A stretch of 64,000 bases of DNA from Algoriphagus pacificus (GTDB lineage Bacteria; Bacteroidota; Bacteroidia; Cytophagales; Cyclobacteriaceae). Below the pieces are notes generated by a model. That model was not told the DNA's origin and made no database searches. It worked only from the letters and a program-made list of their open reading frames with translations. Shown here one piece after another: positions 18,745-27,078 of this stretch. The number at the start of each line of letters is the position of its first letter. Positions within the stretch are counted from its first letter, which is position 1. The DNA lies in contig NZ_JAFKCU010000001.1 in the NCBI RefSeq assembly GCF_017254845.1, positions 1,075,048 through 1,139,047 of the forward strand, in the 5' to 3' direction. Made by a program: the position numbers and the translations under genes.

Positions 18745-20022
18745 CTACTCAAAAGGTTGTGAAATAGAGGGGCTAGGTTTTGAAAACCAAACAGGTCCAG
18801 ATTCGGTCATATAAACACAATCCTCATGTCTCACACCAAATTCACCCACAATTGAGATGTTTGGTTCGATGCTGAAACACATGCCTGGTTCAAGAATTAA
18901 TTCATTTCCTCTTACTGCATTGCCCCATTCATGTCCGTCCATTCCTATGCCGTGACCAGTTCGGTGTGGTAAACCAGGAAGTTGATAATCCGGTCCAAAA
19001 CCAGCATCGGTAATGACTTTTCTAGAAGCTGCATCGATATCACCCATAGGTGCGCCGAGTTTGGCAGCCTCAAACCCTGCTGCTTGAGCTTCTTTTTCCA
19101 AATTCCAGACTTCCTGTTGTCTAGCTGTTGGTTCCGCTCCAAAAACGATGGTTCGGCTGATATCTGAATTATAGCCTTCGACCTCACATCCACAGTCTAC
19201 TAATACCACATCACCCTTTTTTAGGATTTGGGGTTGAATACTGCCATGGGGAAAAGCAGATGCTTCTCCGAAATTGGCTAAGGCAAAAGCATGTTTTGCA
19301 CCCATTTTTTGATGTGCTTGAGCCACTGCAGAAGAAAAATCAGAAGGACTTCCTCCCTCTTTCAAAAATGTCAAACCAATTTTGATGGCTTCTATGGTGA
19401 TTTCAGTAGCCCTTTGCATTAGAGCAATTTCATTAGCCGATTTGATCAATCTACATGGGATGGTTACCGGATCAGCACTTACTAATTCAAACTGAGGAGC
19501 GATTTTTTTGAAGCCATCGACAATGAAAAACCGAACTCGCTCTTCTATCCCAATAGTGCCTGACTCGATACCATATTCAGATAGCGCATTTTTTATCTGC
19601 AAATAGGGGTTCTCATCTTCTTGCCATGGATAAACTTTCTTTCCAATTATGATTAATTCATGAAGTCTTTCCTCTTCAAAACCAGGACAGATATAGCTCA
19701 CTTCACCCTTTGCTGGTATAATTGCTAGCATCGGGCGTTCACTTCCTCCCCATTTCATCCCAGTGAAATAATCCATGGATGTTCCGGCATCTAAAAGAAT
19801 TGCCTGGATATTGTTTTTATCCATGAGGTCTTGAGCTTTAGCAATTCTTGCCATTCGCTCTTCTACCGAAATAGGCTTGATATCTTTTGTTCTGGACGTA
19901 AGTTGATCCAATGCAGACATGGGTGTTTCTGCTTGAGATGAAGCCTCGCAAGCTGTGATGCTTCCTAAAATTGTTGCTCCGGTACCTAATGCGCTGACAT
20001 TCATAAAATCTCTTCTTTTCAT
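18745..20022 (-). CDS. M24-family metallopeptidase (Xaa-Pro aminopeptidase-like), exported by Tat
   Basis: 425 residues. The N-terminus MKRRDFMNVSALGTGATILGSITAC has a twin-arginine motif, a hydrophobic stretch and a lipobox-like Cys, so it may be a Tat-exported lipoprotein. A creatinase-like N-terminal domain (about residues 50-185) precedes the pita-bread M24 domain (about 190-420). Its metal ligands are visible: Asp in VDCGCEVEGYNSDISRT, His in LPHRTGHGIGMDGHEWG, Glu in FSIEPN and Glu in FGVRHEDCVYM. Members remove N-terminal residues ahead of proline. Export of a folded metal enzyme fits Tat. The downstream neighbour on the same strand is uvrA. Confidence 0.9.
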   Translation of the reverse strand: MKRRDFMNVSALGTGATILGSITACEASSQAETPMSALDQLTSRTKDIKPISVEERMARIAKAQDLMDKNNIQAILLDAGTSMDYFTGMKWGGSERPMLAIIPAKGEVSYICPGFEEERLHELIIIGKKVYPWQEDENPYLQIKNALSEYGIESGTIGIEERVRFFIVDGFKKIAPQFELVSADPVTIPCRLIKSANEIALMQRATEITIEAIKIGLTFLKEGGSPSDFSSAVAQAHQKMGAKHAFALANFGEASAFPHGSIQPQILKKGDVVLVDCGCEVEGYNSDISRTIVFGAEPTARQQEVWNLEKEAQAAGFEAAKLGAPMGDIDAASRKVITDAGFGPDYQLPGLPHRTGHGIGMDGHEWGNAVRGNELILEPGMCFSIEPNISIVGEFGVRHEDCVYMTESGPVWFSKPSPSISQPFE

Positions 20023-20080
20023 TTTTATGGTGGTGGTTTGTGGTCAACCAAATTAACCAATAAAAAGAAGTTTGGAAGGA

Positions 20081-21031
20081 TTACTTAGAAGATTCCGGAA
20101 GCATAATTTCGTAAGATTTTCCGCGCTTCACATTTAGGTCTTTGTCTCTCAGCCAAGGGTTATAGAGTTTCAAATCTTTATAGCTGCTACCTTGTTGTCT
20201 AGCCCAGTTTGCAAGATTCTTAATATCGGAAGAAACAGAGACAGCCTTTAAGGTAGGATTTTGATAATAATCGCTTTCTCTTAAGTGAAATCCAAAGTGA
20301 TCTGGATTTTCAAAAATTACTTTGAAAGCCAAAATCCTGAACATATACCTGCTTGTCTCATCATTGAGATACAAGTCATAATAGTCATCCAAGTACTGCT
20401 CCGCTTGTCTTCTTGCAAAGCCGGTTTGGCCCATGTTATAGCTAGCAGCTACAGCCGTCCAGTCTCCGAATTTCGCATGGGCTTTTTTCAGGTATTTAGA
20501 AGCTGCTATGGTTGCCTTTTCTAAATGGTAGCGTTCATCTACGTCTTTCGAAACTTCCAAGCCATATTCTTTGCCAGTGGATTCTAAAATTTGCCAAAAA
20601 CCTCTTGCACCAGCAGGAGAGGCAACATTCATTAAACCGGATTCGGCCATTGCGAGGTATTTGAAATCATCAGGCACACCTTGATCCTTCAGTATTTTTT
20701 CGATGTCAGGAATGTATTTGGTAGACCTTTTCATCAGTAAAATCATGTTGGATTGCCAATAAGCATTGACATAAATTTCCCTTTCCAACCGTTCTTTTAC
20801 ATCAGCTATTTCCAGAGGTACTTTTTCTCCTGCAAAAGTCAGGTTTTCAGGTAGATCAAATAGCTTTACTGTATCCCTAGATGGCCGGGGCATATTTTGA
20901 AGCATGTTTTCACCGGCAATAGGATTTACATAATTTGTTGTGCTTTGAGGATTTTTGAAGATTGCATAACCTGCCATTCCCAGTGAAATGAACAACAAGG
21001 CATAAATCCCATATAATTGATTTTTGCTCAT
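20081..21031 (-). CDS. Lytic transglycosylase (SLT domain, MltD-like)
   Basis: 316 residues with one N-terminal membrane anchor (GIYALLFISLGMAGYAIF). The SLT domain (about residues 100-250) has the catalytic Glu in KYLAMAESGLMNVASPAGARGFWQ, then YHLEKATIAASKYLKKAHAKFGDWTAVAASYNMG. Such enzymes cleave the glycan strands of peptidoglycan to 1,6-anhydro products. The C-terminal part (NLANWARQQGSSYKDLKLYNPW) resembles a LysM-like tail. Its start overlaps the stop of the LOG gene by one base (TAATG on the minus strand), which implies translational coupling. Confidence 0.9.
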   Translation of the reverse strand: MSKNQLYGIYALLFISLGMAGYAIFKNPQSTTNYVNPIAGENMLQNMPRPSRDTVKLFDLPENLTFAGEKVPLEIADVKERLEREIYVNAYWQSNMILLMKRSTKYIPDIEKILKDQGVPDDFKYLAMAESGLMNVASPAGARGFWQILESTGKEYGLEVSKDVDERYHLEKATIAASKYLKKAHAKFGDWTAVAASYNMGQTGFARRQAEQYLDDYYDLYLNDETSRYMFRILAFKVIFENPDHFGFHLRESDYYQNPTLKAVSVSSDIKNLANWARQQGSSYKDLKLYNPWLRDKDLNVKRGKSYEIMLPESSK

Positions 21032-21753
21032 TAGAAATTAGGACTTAGAAGGTATTTGCTGTAGAATTCATCAATTACCTTAACCGCTTCTGTAGGGTCC
21101 TCGACAATGCTGAAAAGCTCCAAATCCTCTTTATTGATGTAGTTGTTTTCTAGAATCGTATCCTTGATCCAATCCAATAACCCAGTCCAGTATTTTTTAC
21201 CAACTAAGACGATTGGGAATCGACCGATTTTATTGGTTTGGATCAATGTCAAAGCTTCGAAGAATTCATCCATTGTTCCAAAGCCTCCCGGTAAGACAAC
21301 AAACCCCTGTGAGTATTTGATAAACATGACTTTTCTGACAAAGAAATAATCAAAGGTCAAAAGTTTATCCCGGTCAATATAGATGTTGTTAAACTGCTCA
21401 AATGGCAAGACAATGTTTAAGCCCACAGACTTACCACCTTCAGAATGCGCTCCTTTATTTCCAGCCTCCATGATTCCCGGTCCGCCTCCTGTAATCACTC
21501 CATAACCGTGGCGAACAAGCTTTGCAGCGATTTCCTCTGCCATTTTATAATGAAAATGATCTCTTGGAGTTCTGGCTGACCCAAAAATAGAAACGCAGGG
21601 ACCGATCTTGGCGAGCTTTTCGAAACCTTCGACAAACTCTGACATCACTTTAAAAATTGCCCAGGAATCAGAGCTTTTGATTTCATTCCAATCTCTCTCT
21701 TTGAATGCTTGTCTGATGCGTTCTTCCTGATTTTGCTCTTCCTTTGTGCTCAT
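21031..21753 (-). CDS. LOG family protein (TIGR00730-type nucleotide hydrolase)
   Basis: 240 residues. It has the LOG signature residues GGGPGIMEAGNKGA and PGGFGTMDEFFEALT, which form the nucleotide-binding and catalytic site of cytokinin riboside 5'-monophosphate phosphoribohydrolases. Bacterial LOG proteins cleave the ribose-base bond of N6-modified AMP, releasing the free base. An N-terminal extension of about 40 polar residues precedes the Rossmann fold. It is the first gene of a two-gene unit with the lytic transglycosylase, overlapping by one base. Confidence 0.92.
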   Translation of the reverse strand: MSTKEEQNQEERIRQAFKERDWNEIKSSDSWAIFKVMSEFVEGFEKLAKIGPCVSIFGSARTPRDHFHYKMAEEIAAKLVRHGYGVITGGGPGIMEAGNKGAHSEGGKSVGLNIVLPFEQFNNIYIDRDKLLTFDYFFVRKVMFIKYSQGFVVLPGGFGTMDEFFEALTLIQTNKIGRFPIVLVGKKYWTGLLDWIKDTILENNYINKEDLELFSIVEDPTEAVKVIDEFYSKYLLSPNF

Positions 21754-21916
21754 AAAATACTTTGTTTATTAAAGAAAACGATCTCTATCCAAAAATGGAC
21801 AGCCACTGGTAAGATTAATGATTTTTGCCATGCTTAAATAGCTGAAAACCAATGTAAAAAAATATATGACCAATTGAGAATCTTCTGTCATTCCTTTCTC
21901 TACCTTCGCGAACTAT

Positions 21917-22528
21917 TTGAACAAAGAGTTGAATCTCGAAGAGAAATCTTTAGCTGTTTTGGAGGTTTTCAAAGAGCTAGAGGCAGAAGCAAAGCAATTT
22001 ACTTCTGAAAGTGGCTTAAGCTGTATGACGGGTTGTGGAGCATGCTGCGCCAACCCGCAGATACCTGCGTCTCCGCTCGAATTTTTACCCTTGGCATTTG
22101 ATTTTTATCGCAAAGGCATAGCGGATTCTATTTTATCATTTCTGGATTCGGAGGAAGCTTCTGAAAATTGCATTGTTTATCGGGCTCATTCTATGGATGG
22201 AAAGCTTGGGTATTGCAGTAATTATGCTTTCAGAGGGATGATTTGCCGACTTTTCGGGGCATCGGCGCGAAAAAACAAATATGGCAGCAAGGATATCATC
22301 ATTTGCAAAATCCTGAAAGAACAGAAAAAAGAAGCCTTTCAAGCTGCAACTCAGCGAATCAACCAAGACTTAGAAATCCCCACTGCATCTAGATATTATA
22401 TGTATTTAGATGAAATTGATGAATCCTTAACCAGACAGATGCCTATCAATAAAGCTATAGCATTTGCATTGGAGTTGGTTTTGAGATATAAATTTTATGA
22501 AAAAGGGGAGATGATGGAGGAGACCTAA
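21917..22528 (+). CDS. YkgJ-family cysteine cluster protein
   Basis: 203 residues. The N-terminal CMTGCGACCANPQI pattern (CxxxCxxCC) with later Cys residues (ENCIVYRA, GYCSNYAFRGMICRLFG) defines the YkgJ/CxxCxxCC family, which is thought to bind zinc or an iron-sulfur cluster. No catalytic function is established. The start is a TTG at 21917; no nearby in-frame ATG exists, and a TTG at 21929 is an alternative. It leads a plus-strand group with the holin-like gene and the GGGP synthase. Confidence 0.85.
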   Translation: MNKELNLEEKSLAVLEVFKELEAEAKQFTSESGLSCMTGCGACCANPQIPASPLEFLPLAFDFYRKGIADSILSFLDSEEASENCIVYRAHSMDGKLGYCSNYAFRGMICRLFGASARKNKYGSKDIIICKILKEQKKEAFQAATQRINQDLEIPTASRYYMYLDEIDESLTRQMPINKAIAFALELVLRYKFYEKGEMMEET

Positions 22529-22588
22529 TTTTTTTGCTCCTGTGATTTCAAGTATATTGTGACTTAAATCAGAACCAGATTTTACTGT

Positions 22589-22954
22589 ATGTTAAAAATT
22601 GGAGAAATAATCCAGACATTAAAAGGAATTGTTGAGACTAAAGTAGAACTCATAAAACTAGAGATTCAGGATGAGTTTTTGGGTGTGATCTCAAGGCTAC
22701 TTTTATTGTTTTTAATGAGTGCCATCTGCCTTTTGGTGCTTTTGTTCTTTAGCTTATCCCTCGCATTTTACCTTAGTCAATTTACGAACTCCCCATTTAT
22801 GGGATTTCTACTAGTGGGCTTGTTGTATTTGGTCATTTTGGCATTTTTATATCTCACCAGATATTCCAAATCTATCCAAAGAAACATTCAGGATGGGATG
22901 AAAGTGTTTATTTTTAATGCAAGAAAAATAAAGAAGGATTCTGATGAACAATGA
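22589..22954 (+). CDS. Phage-holin-superfamily-III-like membrane protein (YqjE-type)
   Basis: 121 residues with an amphipathic N-terminal helix (EIIQTLKGIVETKVELIKLEIQDE) and two transmembrane helices (about residues 36-62 and 70-91), followed by a basic tail. This is the layout of the Holin-X / YqjE family, small inner-membrane proteins common in bacterial chromosomes and not necessarily of phage origin. Its 3' end overlaps the next gene by 11 bases. Confidence 0.75.
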   Translation: MLKIGEIIQTLKGIVETKVELIKLEIQDEFLGVISRLLLLFLMSAICLLVLLFFSLSLAFYLSQFTNSPFMGFLLVGLLYLVILAFLYLTRYSKSIQRNIQDGMKVFIFNARKIKKDSDEQ

Positions 22955-23321
22955 TCTTGAAAAGAAGTCTGAAGAACTGGAGCAGACTTTGGCAAAACAA
23001 TTTGATTTACTCAAAAAAGACTCTGAAGAGTGGTTGAAAATTGGAGGGATTGTTTTGGTTGGAGGGCTTCTGACATATGCAATTGTAAGGAGTAAGAAGA
23101 AAAAAAAGGATAGGAATACCGATAAAGCCATAGCGCTTTTGGAGAAAGAGGGGCTTCTTACTGAGGATTTAGAAAATAAGCTGAAAAGCCATTCAAAATC
23201 GGCTGGAATCTGGCCATCATTGAGACAAAGACTTTTGATCCTAGGTTTAGCTTATGCCAAAGAGAAGTTTTTGCCAAACTTGTTTAATGGAGATGAAGAA
23301 GCAGCCGAAAAGGATCAGTAA
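22944..23321 (+). CDS. Small single-pass membrane protein (YtxH/DUF883-like layout)
   Basis: 125 residues: an N-terminal coiled-coil-like part (DLEKKSEELEQTLAKQFDLLKK), one transmembrane helix (IGGIVLVGGLLTYAIV, about residues 31-47), a very basic patch (RSKKKKKDR) and a polar C-terminal domain. The layout resembles YtxH or DUF883 proteins but I cannot assign a family with certainty. It overlaps the holin-like gene upstream and the GGGP synthase gene downstream, so the three are translationally linked. Confidence 0.7.
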   Translation: MNNDLEKKSEELEQTLAKQFDLLKKDSEEWLKIGGIVLVGGLLTYAIVRSKKKKKDRNTDKAIALLEKEGLLTEDLENKLKSHSKSAGIWPSLRQRLLILGLAYAKEKFLPNLFNGDEEAAEKDQ

Positions 23322-24072
23322 TCTTCTAAAAGACCTACACAAAACAAGGAGAAAAGGACTGGCTTGGCTAATCGACCCGGATAAGTTATCAGACACACAA
23401 CATTTCATTTCCAAATTTCAATGGGTTAAGGACTCTGGATTGGAATTGATTTTCGTAGGGGGAAGTCACCTAAGCAAAGATAATTTTCAATCAGTGGTAG
23501 AGGCGATCCGAAAAATTGCCGGAAAGATTCCTGTAGTGATTTTTCCTGGTTCGCAGATGCAACTCTCAGATAAGGCAGATGGGATTTTGTTTTTGTCTTT
23601 GATCTCGGGTAGAAACCCGGAGTTTTTAATTGGACAACAAGTAGCTGCAGCCCCAATTGTGCTATCCATGGGGATAGAAGTTCTACCTACTGCATATTTG
23701 CTAGTGAATGATGGGGAAATAACCAGTGTTCATGCAATAAGCCAAACTTTACCAATTCCCAATTCAAAGCCCCAATTAGCTAAAGCAACTGCATTAGCAG
23801 GCCATTTTTTAGGGATGAAATATTTATTTCTGGATGCAGGTAGCGGTGCCAAAACACCTGTTTCAACAGAAGTGATTCGCTTGATCAAAAAATCCATTTC
23901 AAGTCCATTGATCGTCGGAGGCGGAATAGATTCCATGGAAAAATTAAAAAGTGGTTTTGATGCCGGAGCAGATTTGATTGTTTTGGGCAACACCATAGAA
24001 AAAGACCCCGACTTTTTGGCCGAGGTCTTGGATTATAAAATCTGGTATAATTTATCTTTAAACGTTAATTAA
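23293..24072 (+). CDS. Geranylgeranylglyceryl phosphate synthase family (bacterial GGGPS/PcrB)
   Basis: A TIM-barrel prenyltransferase that joins glycerol-1-phosphate to a polyprenyl diphosphate, forming an ether lipid precursor. Markers: GLAWLIDPDK, LIFVGGSHLSKDNF, VIFPGSQMQLSDKADGILFLSLISGRNPEFLIG, YLLVNDGEITSV, YLFLDAGSGAKTPV and LIVGGGIDSMEKLKSGFDAGADLIVLGN. Bacteroidota enzymes of this group (group II, like the archaeal ones) have been shown to make GGGP. I chose the ATG at 23293 so that about 29 residues precede the DPDK motif; starts at 23254 or 23287 are possible. It overlaps the upstream gene by 29 bases, and its 3' end overlaps the convergent araC-type gene by 15 bases. Confidence 0.92.
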   Translation: MKKQPKRISNLLKDLHKTRRKGLAWLIDPDKLSDTQHFISKFQWVKDSGLELIFVGGSHLSKDNFQSVVEAIRKIAGKIPVVIFPGSQMQLSDKADGILFLSLISGRNPEFLIGQQVAAAPIVLSMGIEVLPTAYLLVNDGEITSVHAISQTLPIPNSKPQLAKATALAGHFLGMKYLFLDAGSGAKTPVSTEVIRLIKKSISSPLIVGGGIDSMEKLKSGFDAGADLIVLGNTIEKDPDFLAEVLDYKIWYNLSLNVN

Positions 24073-24984
24073 AGACTCTCTTCTTCTCATTTTACCTGCA
24101 GGAACTCCGTACATCATCTTGAAACGACGGCAGAAATAAGCCGTGTCTTTGTATCCAACTTCTTTACCAATATCCCGAATTGATTTTTTGGTGGTACGAA
24201 GCAATTCTACAGCTGCTTCCATCCTTTGGTATTCAATGTAATCCTGTGGATTAATTCCAGTTAGCATTTTGAAATACTGTCCCACATAATCTTCAGATAC
24301 ATTTGCCACTTTGGCAAGAATCTTATTCGAAAGATCACCACCCAGGTTGGTTTTGATATAATTGAACAAGTCAATCAAACGTGGATCTTTGAAATAGGTG
24401 GAATTAGTAGAAAGCTCCTCTAGGAATAATCTGTTTTTCAGAATATGTCTGAGCAATTCAATCACGAGCAATTCCGTCTGGGATTTCAAAGCTCTTTCTC
24501 TCCCCACATGAGTTTGCTCCATCTCTTTCATCAAATCTTCAATAATTGTAGCTAAGCGGTCATTAAACCGGATAATAAACGGAGGAATGTCCAAGGAATT
24601 AAAGAAATTCACCACGTCAAAAACCTTGGATTCAAAGCTTACCATAGAGATGCAATCATCTTCGGTATTCTTGATTTCCCTGAAACTTAAGCTTTGAAGG
24701 TGTTTCTTTTTAGATTCGGTAAATTGATCTAAAGTGATTTCACTTTTCTTGGCACTACTTCCGATGGTAAGTGCAGTCTTTTGACCACCTGGCAAGAAGA
24801 GTACTTCACCCTCATTTACAAGCTCCTGGTCATCTCCAAATTTGAGAGTACCATGGTGTAAAAGGACCAGAGTATTTTCGGTCTCTTCGTAGTTGACAAC
24901 TGTTGCCGGCTTTTCGACACGGTAATTATTACCTCTGACGAAGCGAACATTTATTGATTCTATGACTTTGTTGTAATATTCCAT
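24058..24984 (-). CDS. AraC-family transcriptional regulator
   Basis: 308 residues. The C-terminal 100 residues hold the double helix-turn-helix of the AraC family: NKILAKVANVSEDYVGQYFKMLTGINPQDYIEYQRMEAAVELLRTT and then SIRDIGKEVGYKDTAYFCRRFKMMYGVPAGKMR. The N-terminal part has a cupin-like beta pattern (LVLLHHGTLKFGDDQELVNEGEVLFLPGGQK), suggesting ligand or oligomer binding. Targets are unknown. It is convergent with the GGGP synthase, with the last 15 bases shared, and no terminator lies between them. Confidence 0.92.
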   Translation of the reverse strand: MEYYNKVIESINVRFVRGNNYRVEKPATVVNYEETENTLVLLHHGTLKFGDDQELVNEGEVLFLPGGQKTALTIGSSAKKSEITLDQFTESKKKHLQSLSFREIKNTEDDCISMVSFESKVFDVVNFFNSLDIPPFIIRFNDRLATIIEDLMKEMEQTHVGRERALKSQTELLVIELLRHILKNRLFLEELSTNSTYFKDPRLIDLFNYIKTNLGGDLSNKILAKVANVSEDYVGQYFKMLTGINPQDYIEYQRMEAAVELLRTTKKSIRDIGKEVGYKDTAYFCRRFKMMYGVPAGKMRRRESLINV

Positions 24985-25069
24985 TATTTTTTAGAAGAAA
25001 AACAGAATTTCAAAAATATGACTTTTCTCACTTAAATACTTAAAAATTTGATAAAAGGTGTTAAAAAAT

Positions 25070-25106
25070 AAAAAAAGGGTATAATTAGTTGTAATTATAC
25101 CCTTTC
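25070..25106 (-). terminator. Terminator after acyl-CoA dehydrogenase gene
   Basis: AGGGTATAATTA pairs with TAATTATACCCT; read on the minus strand the stem is followed by a T-run. It closes the acyl-CoA dehydrogenase transcript before the araC-type gene. Confidence 0.85.
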
Positions 25107-25125
25107 ATTTATTTCAAAAACTGGA

Positions 25126-26265
25126 TTATCTCAATATTCCTCTGGATATAACTATTTTTTGTATCTCAGAAGTACCTTCATAAATCTGGGTAATTTTTGC
25201 ATCCCTCATTAATCGCTCCACATGATATTCTTTAACATAGCCATAGCCTCCGTGAACTTGGATGGCTTCAACTGTCACGTCCATCGCAACCTGTGAAGCA
25301 TAAAGTTTGGCAATTGCAGAAGCTTGTGAATAATCCTCTCCTTGGTCTTTGGTCCAAGCTGCTTTATAAACCAATAATCTAGCTGCTTCAATTTGTGTGG
25401 CCATGTCTGCCAATTTAAACTGAATGGCTTGGTGTTGACTGATTGGCTTACCGAAAGCTTTTCTTTCTTTTGAATATGCCAATGCTAACTCATAGGCTCC
25501 AGCAGCAATCCCCAAAGCTTGGGCAGCAATCCCAATCCTGCCTCCGTTTAAGGTTTCCATGGCGAAAGTAAAACCAAAACCTTCATCCCCTATCCTGTTT
25601 TCTACCGGAACTTTCACATCCGTAAACATTAACGAGTGAGTATCCGATCCACGTATACCAAGCTTATCTTCTTTTTTGCCTACGACAAATCCTTCCCAGC
25701 CTTTTTCAACGATAAAAACCGAAATTCCCTTATGTCCCAATTCTGGGTGGGTCTGAGCTATTACTAAATAGATATTGGCGGAGGAGCCATTTGTGATCCA
25801 GTTTTTAGTCCCATTCAAAACATAATGATCGCCTTCCAACTTAGCCTCTGTTCTTTGGGATGTTGCATCCGATCCAGCTTCAGGTTCAGAAAGACAAAAT
25901 GCTCCAAGGACTTCACCAGATGCTAAAGGCTTCAAATATTTTTCTTTTTGTTCCTCACTACCATATTTTTCAAGTCCCCAGCATACAAGGGAATTGTTAA
26001 CAGACATGGCGACTGAGGCAGAAGCATCAATTTTTGATAATTCTTCCATGGCTATGACGTAGGATAAGGTGTCCATTCCTCCACCATGATACTCTGGCTT
26101 TACCATCATGCCTAAAAATCCAAGTTCTCCCATTTTCTTCACCTGTTCTTTTGGGAAAATTGCATGGGTATCTCTATCTATTACTCCAGGAAGTAATTCT
26201 GACTGGGCAAATTCTCTTGCCGCTTCACGGACTGCGATATGTTCTTCTGTCAGTTCAAAATTCAT
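25126..26265 (-). CDS. Acyl-CoA dehydrogenase
   Basis: 379 residues from the ATG at 26265. This FAD enzyme oxidises acyl-CoA to enoyl-CoA in beta-oxidation or branched-chain amino acid breakdown. Markers: CLSEPEAGSDATSQRT and NGTKNWITNGSSANIYLV (FAD/substrate binding), ERKAFGKPISQHQAIQFKLADMA, HGGYGYVKEYHVERLMRDAKI and the catalytic Glu in QIYEGTSEIQKIVISR. Position of the Glu fits short/medium/branched-chain members rather than isovaleryl types. It is a single gene with its own terminator. Confidence 0.95.
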   Translation of the reverse strand: MNFELTEEHIAVREAAREFAQSELLPGVIDRDTHAIFPKEQVKKMGELGFLGMMVKPEYHGGGMDTLSYVIAMEELSKIDASASVAMSVNNSLVCWGLEKYGSEEQKEKYLKPLASGEVLGAFCLSEPEAGSDATSQRTEAKLEGDHYVLNGTKNWITNGSSANIYLVIAQTHPELGHKGISVFIVEKGWEGFVVGKKEDKLGIRGSDTHSLMFTDVKVPVENRIGDEGFGFTFAMETLNGGRIGIAAQALGIAAGAYELALAYSKERKAFGKPISQHQAIQFKLADMATQIEAARLLVYKAAWTKDQGEDYSQASAIAKLYASQVAMDVTVEAIQVHGGYGYVKEYHVERLMRDAKITQIYEGTSEIQKIVISRGILR

Positions 26266-26310
26266 GATCAAATTGTGGGTTTATGTTCTCGAATGGAAGA
26301 TATACCAAAA

Positions 26311-26343
26311 AAAGAAGAGGGGCAAAAGCTCGCCCCTCTTCGA
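26311..26343 (-). terminator. Terminator after zinc metallopeptidase region boundary
   Basis: A strong GC-rich hairpin (AAGAGGGGC / GCCCCTCTT) with a T-run on the minus strand. It lies downstream of the zinc metallopeptidase stop and upstream of the acyl-CoA dehydrogenase start, so it ends the peptidase transcript. Confidence 0.85.
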
Positions 26344-26362
26344 AATTCTTATTTGATCTGTA

Positions 26363-27049
26363 TCAATCCCTTCCGCCAAAGAATACCATAATATAATAGG
26401 CTAGTGTAGTCAATGCTGCTAATGCTGCAACCACATAGGTCATAGCTGCCCATTTCAATGCGTCTTTTGACATTTCATATTCTGTCGGTGTGACAATGTT
26501 CCTAGTTTTTACCCAGGCCAAAGCTCTATTACTCGCATCAAATTCTACTGGTAAAGTGACTACTGTGAATAGAGTTATGATAGAGTATGAACCTACAACA
26601 ATATACCCGATAAAAGGGATTGGTAAAGCAAATGCCATGTATCCAATAAATGATGCGATCAATACGATATTCAAGATTTTACTTGCGCTGTTTTGAATTG
26701 GTACAAGAGTGGATCTCAAATTCAACCAAGTATAAGAAGTAGCATGTTGTACCGCGTGACCGCATTCGTGTGAAGCGACTGCCGCTGCTGCTGCATTTCT
26801 ACCATAGTATACATCTGGGCTTAGATTTACAGTCTTATTTGCCGGATTGTAATGATCCGTCAATTGGCCTTCTACACAAACCACTTGCACATCATGGATA
26901 TTATTGTCGGCCAACATCAATTTAGCGATCTCTGCTCCTGACAAATTTGCCTGCAAAGGAGTCTGGGAGTACTTTTTGAATTTACTTTTCAGCCTGTTGC
27001 TAACTACAAAACCAGCGATGGCGAAAATGATAATTATGAAGATAATCAT
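26363..27049 (-). CDS. YugP-type membrane zinc metallopeptidase
   Basis: 228 residues. An N-terminal transmembrane helix (IIFIIIIFAIAGFVVSN) is followed by a domain with the zinc motif ASHECGHAVQHA (HExxH-like, HECGH) and VNLSPDVYYGRNAAAAAVA just before it. Three more hydrophobic segments lie at the C-terminal half (about 125-145, 150-170, 205-225). The family is called neutral zinc metallopeptidase (DUF/YugP) and its substrates are unknown. It is co-directional with the flippase-like gene, 29 bases apart. Confidence 0.9.
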   Translation of the reverse strand: MIIFIIIIFAIAGFVVSNRLKSKFKKYSQTPLQANLSGAEIAKLMLADNNIHDVQVVCVEGQLTDHYNPANKTVNLSPDVYYGRNAAAAAVASHECGHAVQHATSYTWLNLRSTLVPIQNSASKILNIVLIASFIGYMAFALPIPFIGYIVVGSYSIITLFTVVTLPVEFDASNRALAWVKTRNIVTPTEYEMSKDALKWAAMTYVVAALAALTTLAYYIMVFFGGRD

Positions 27050-27078
27050 AGTGTTTTTATTTGCTTTTTGCTAACGAT

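Noticed and set aside
22589-23321. Holin-like genes as part of a prophage
   Set aside because: They are of the YqjE chromosomal type, next to core genes, with no other phage genes.
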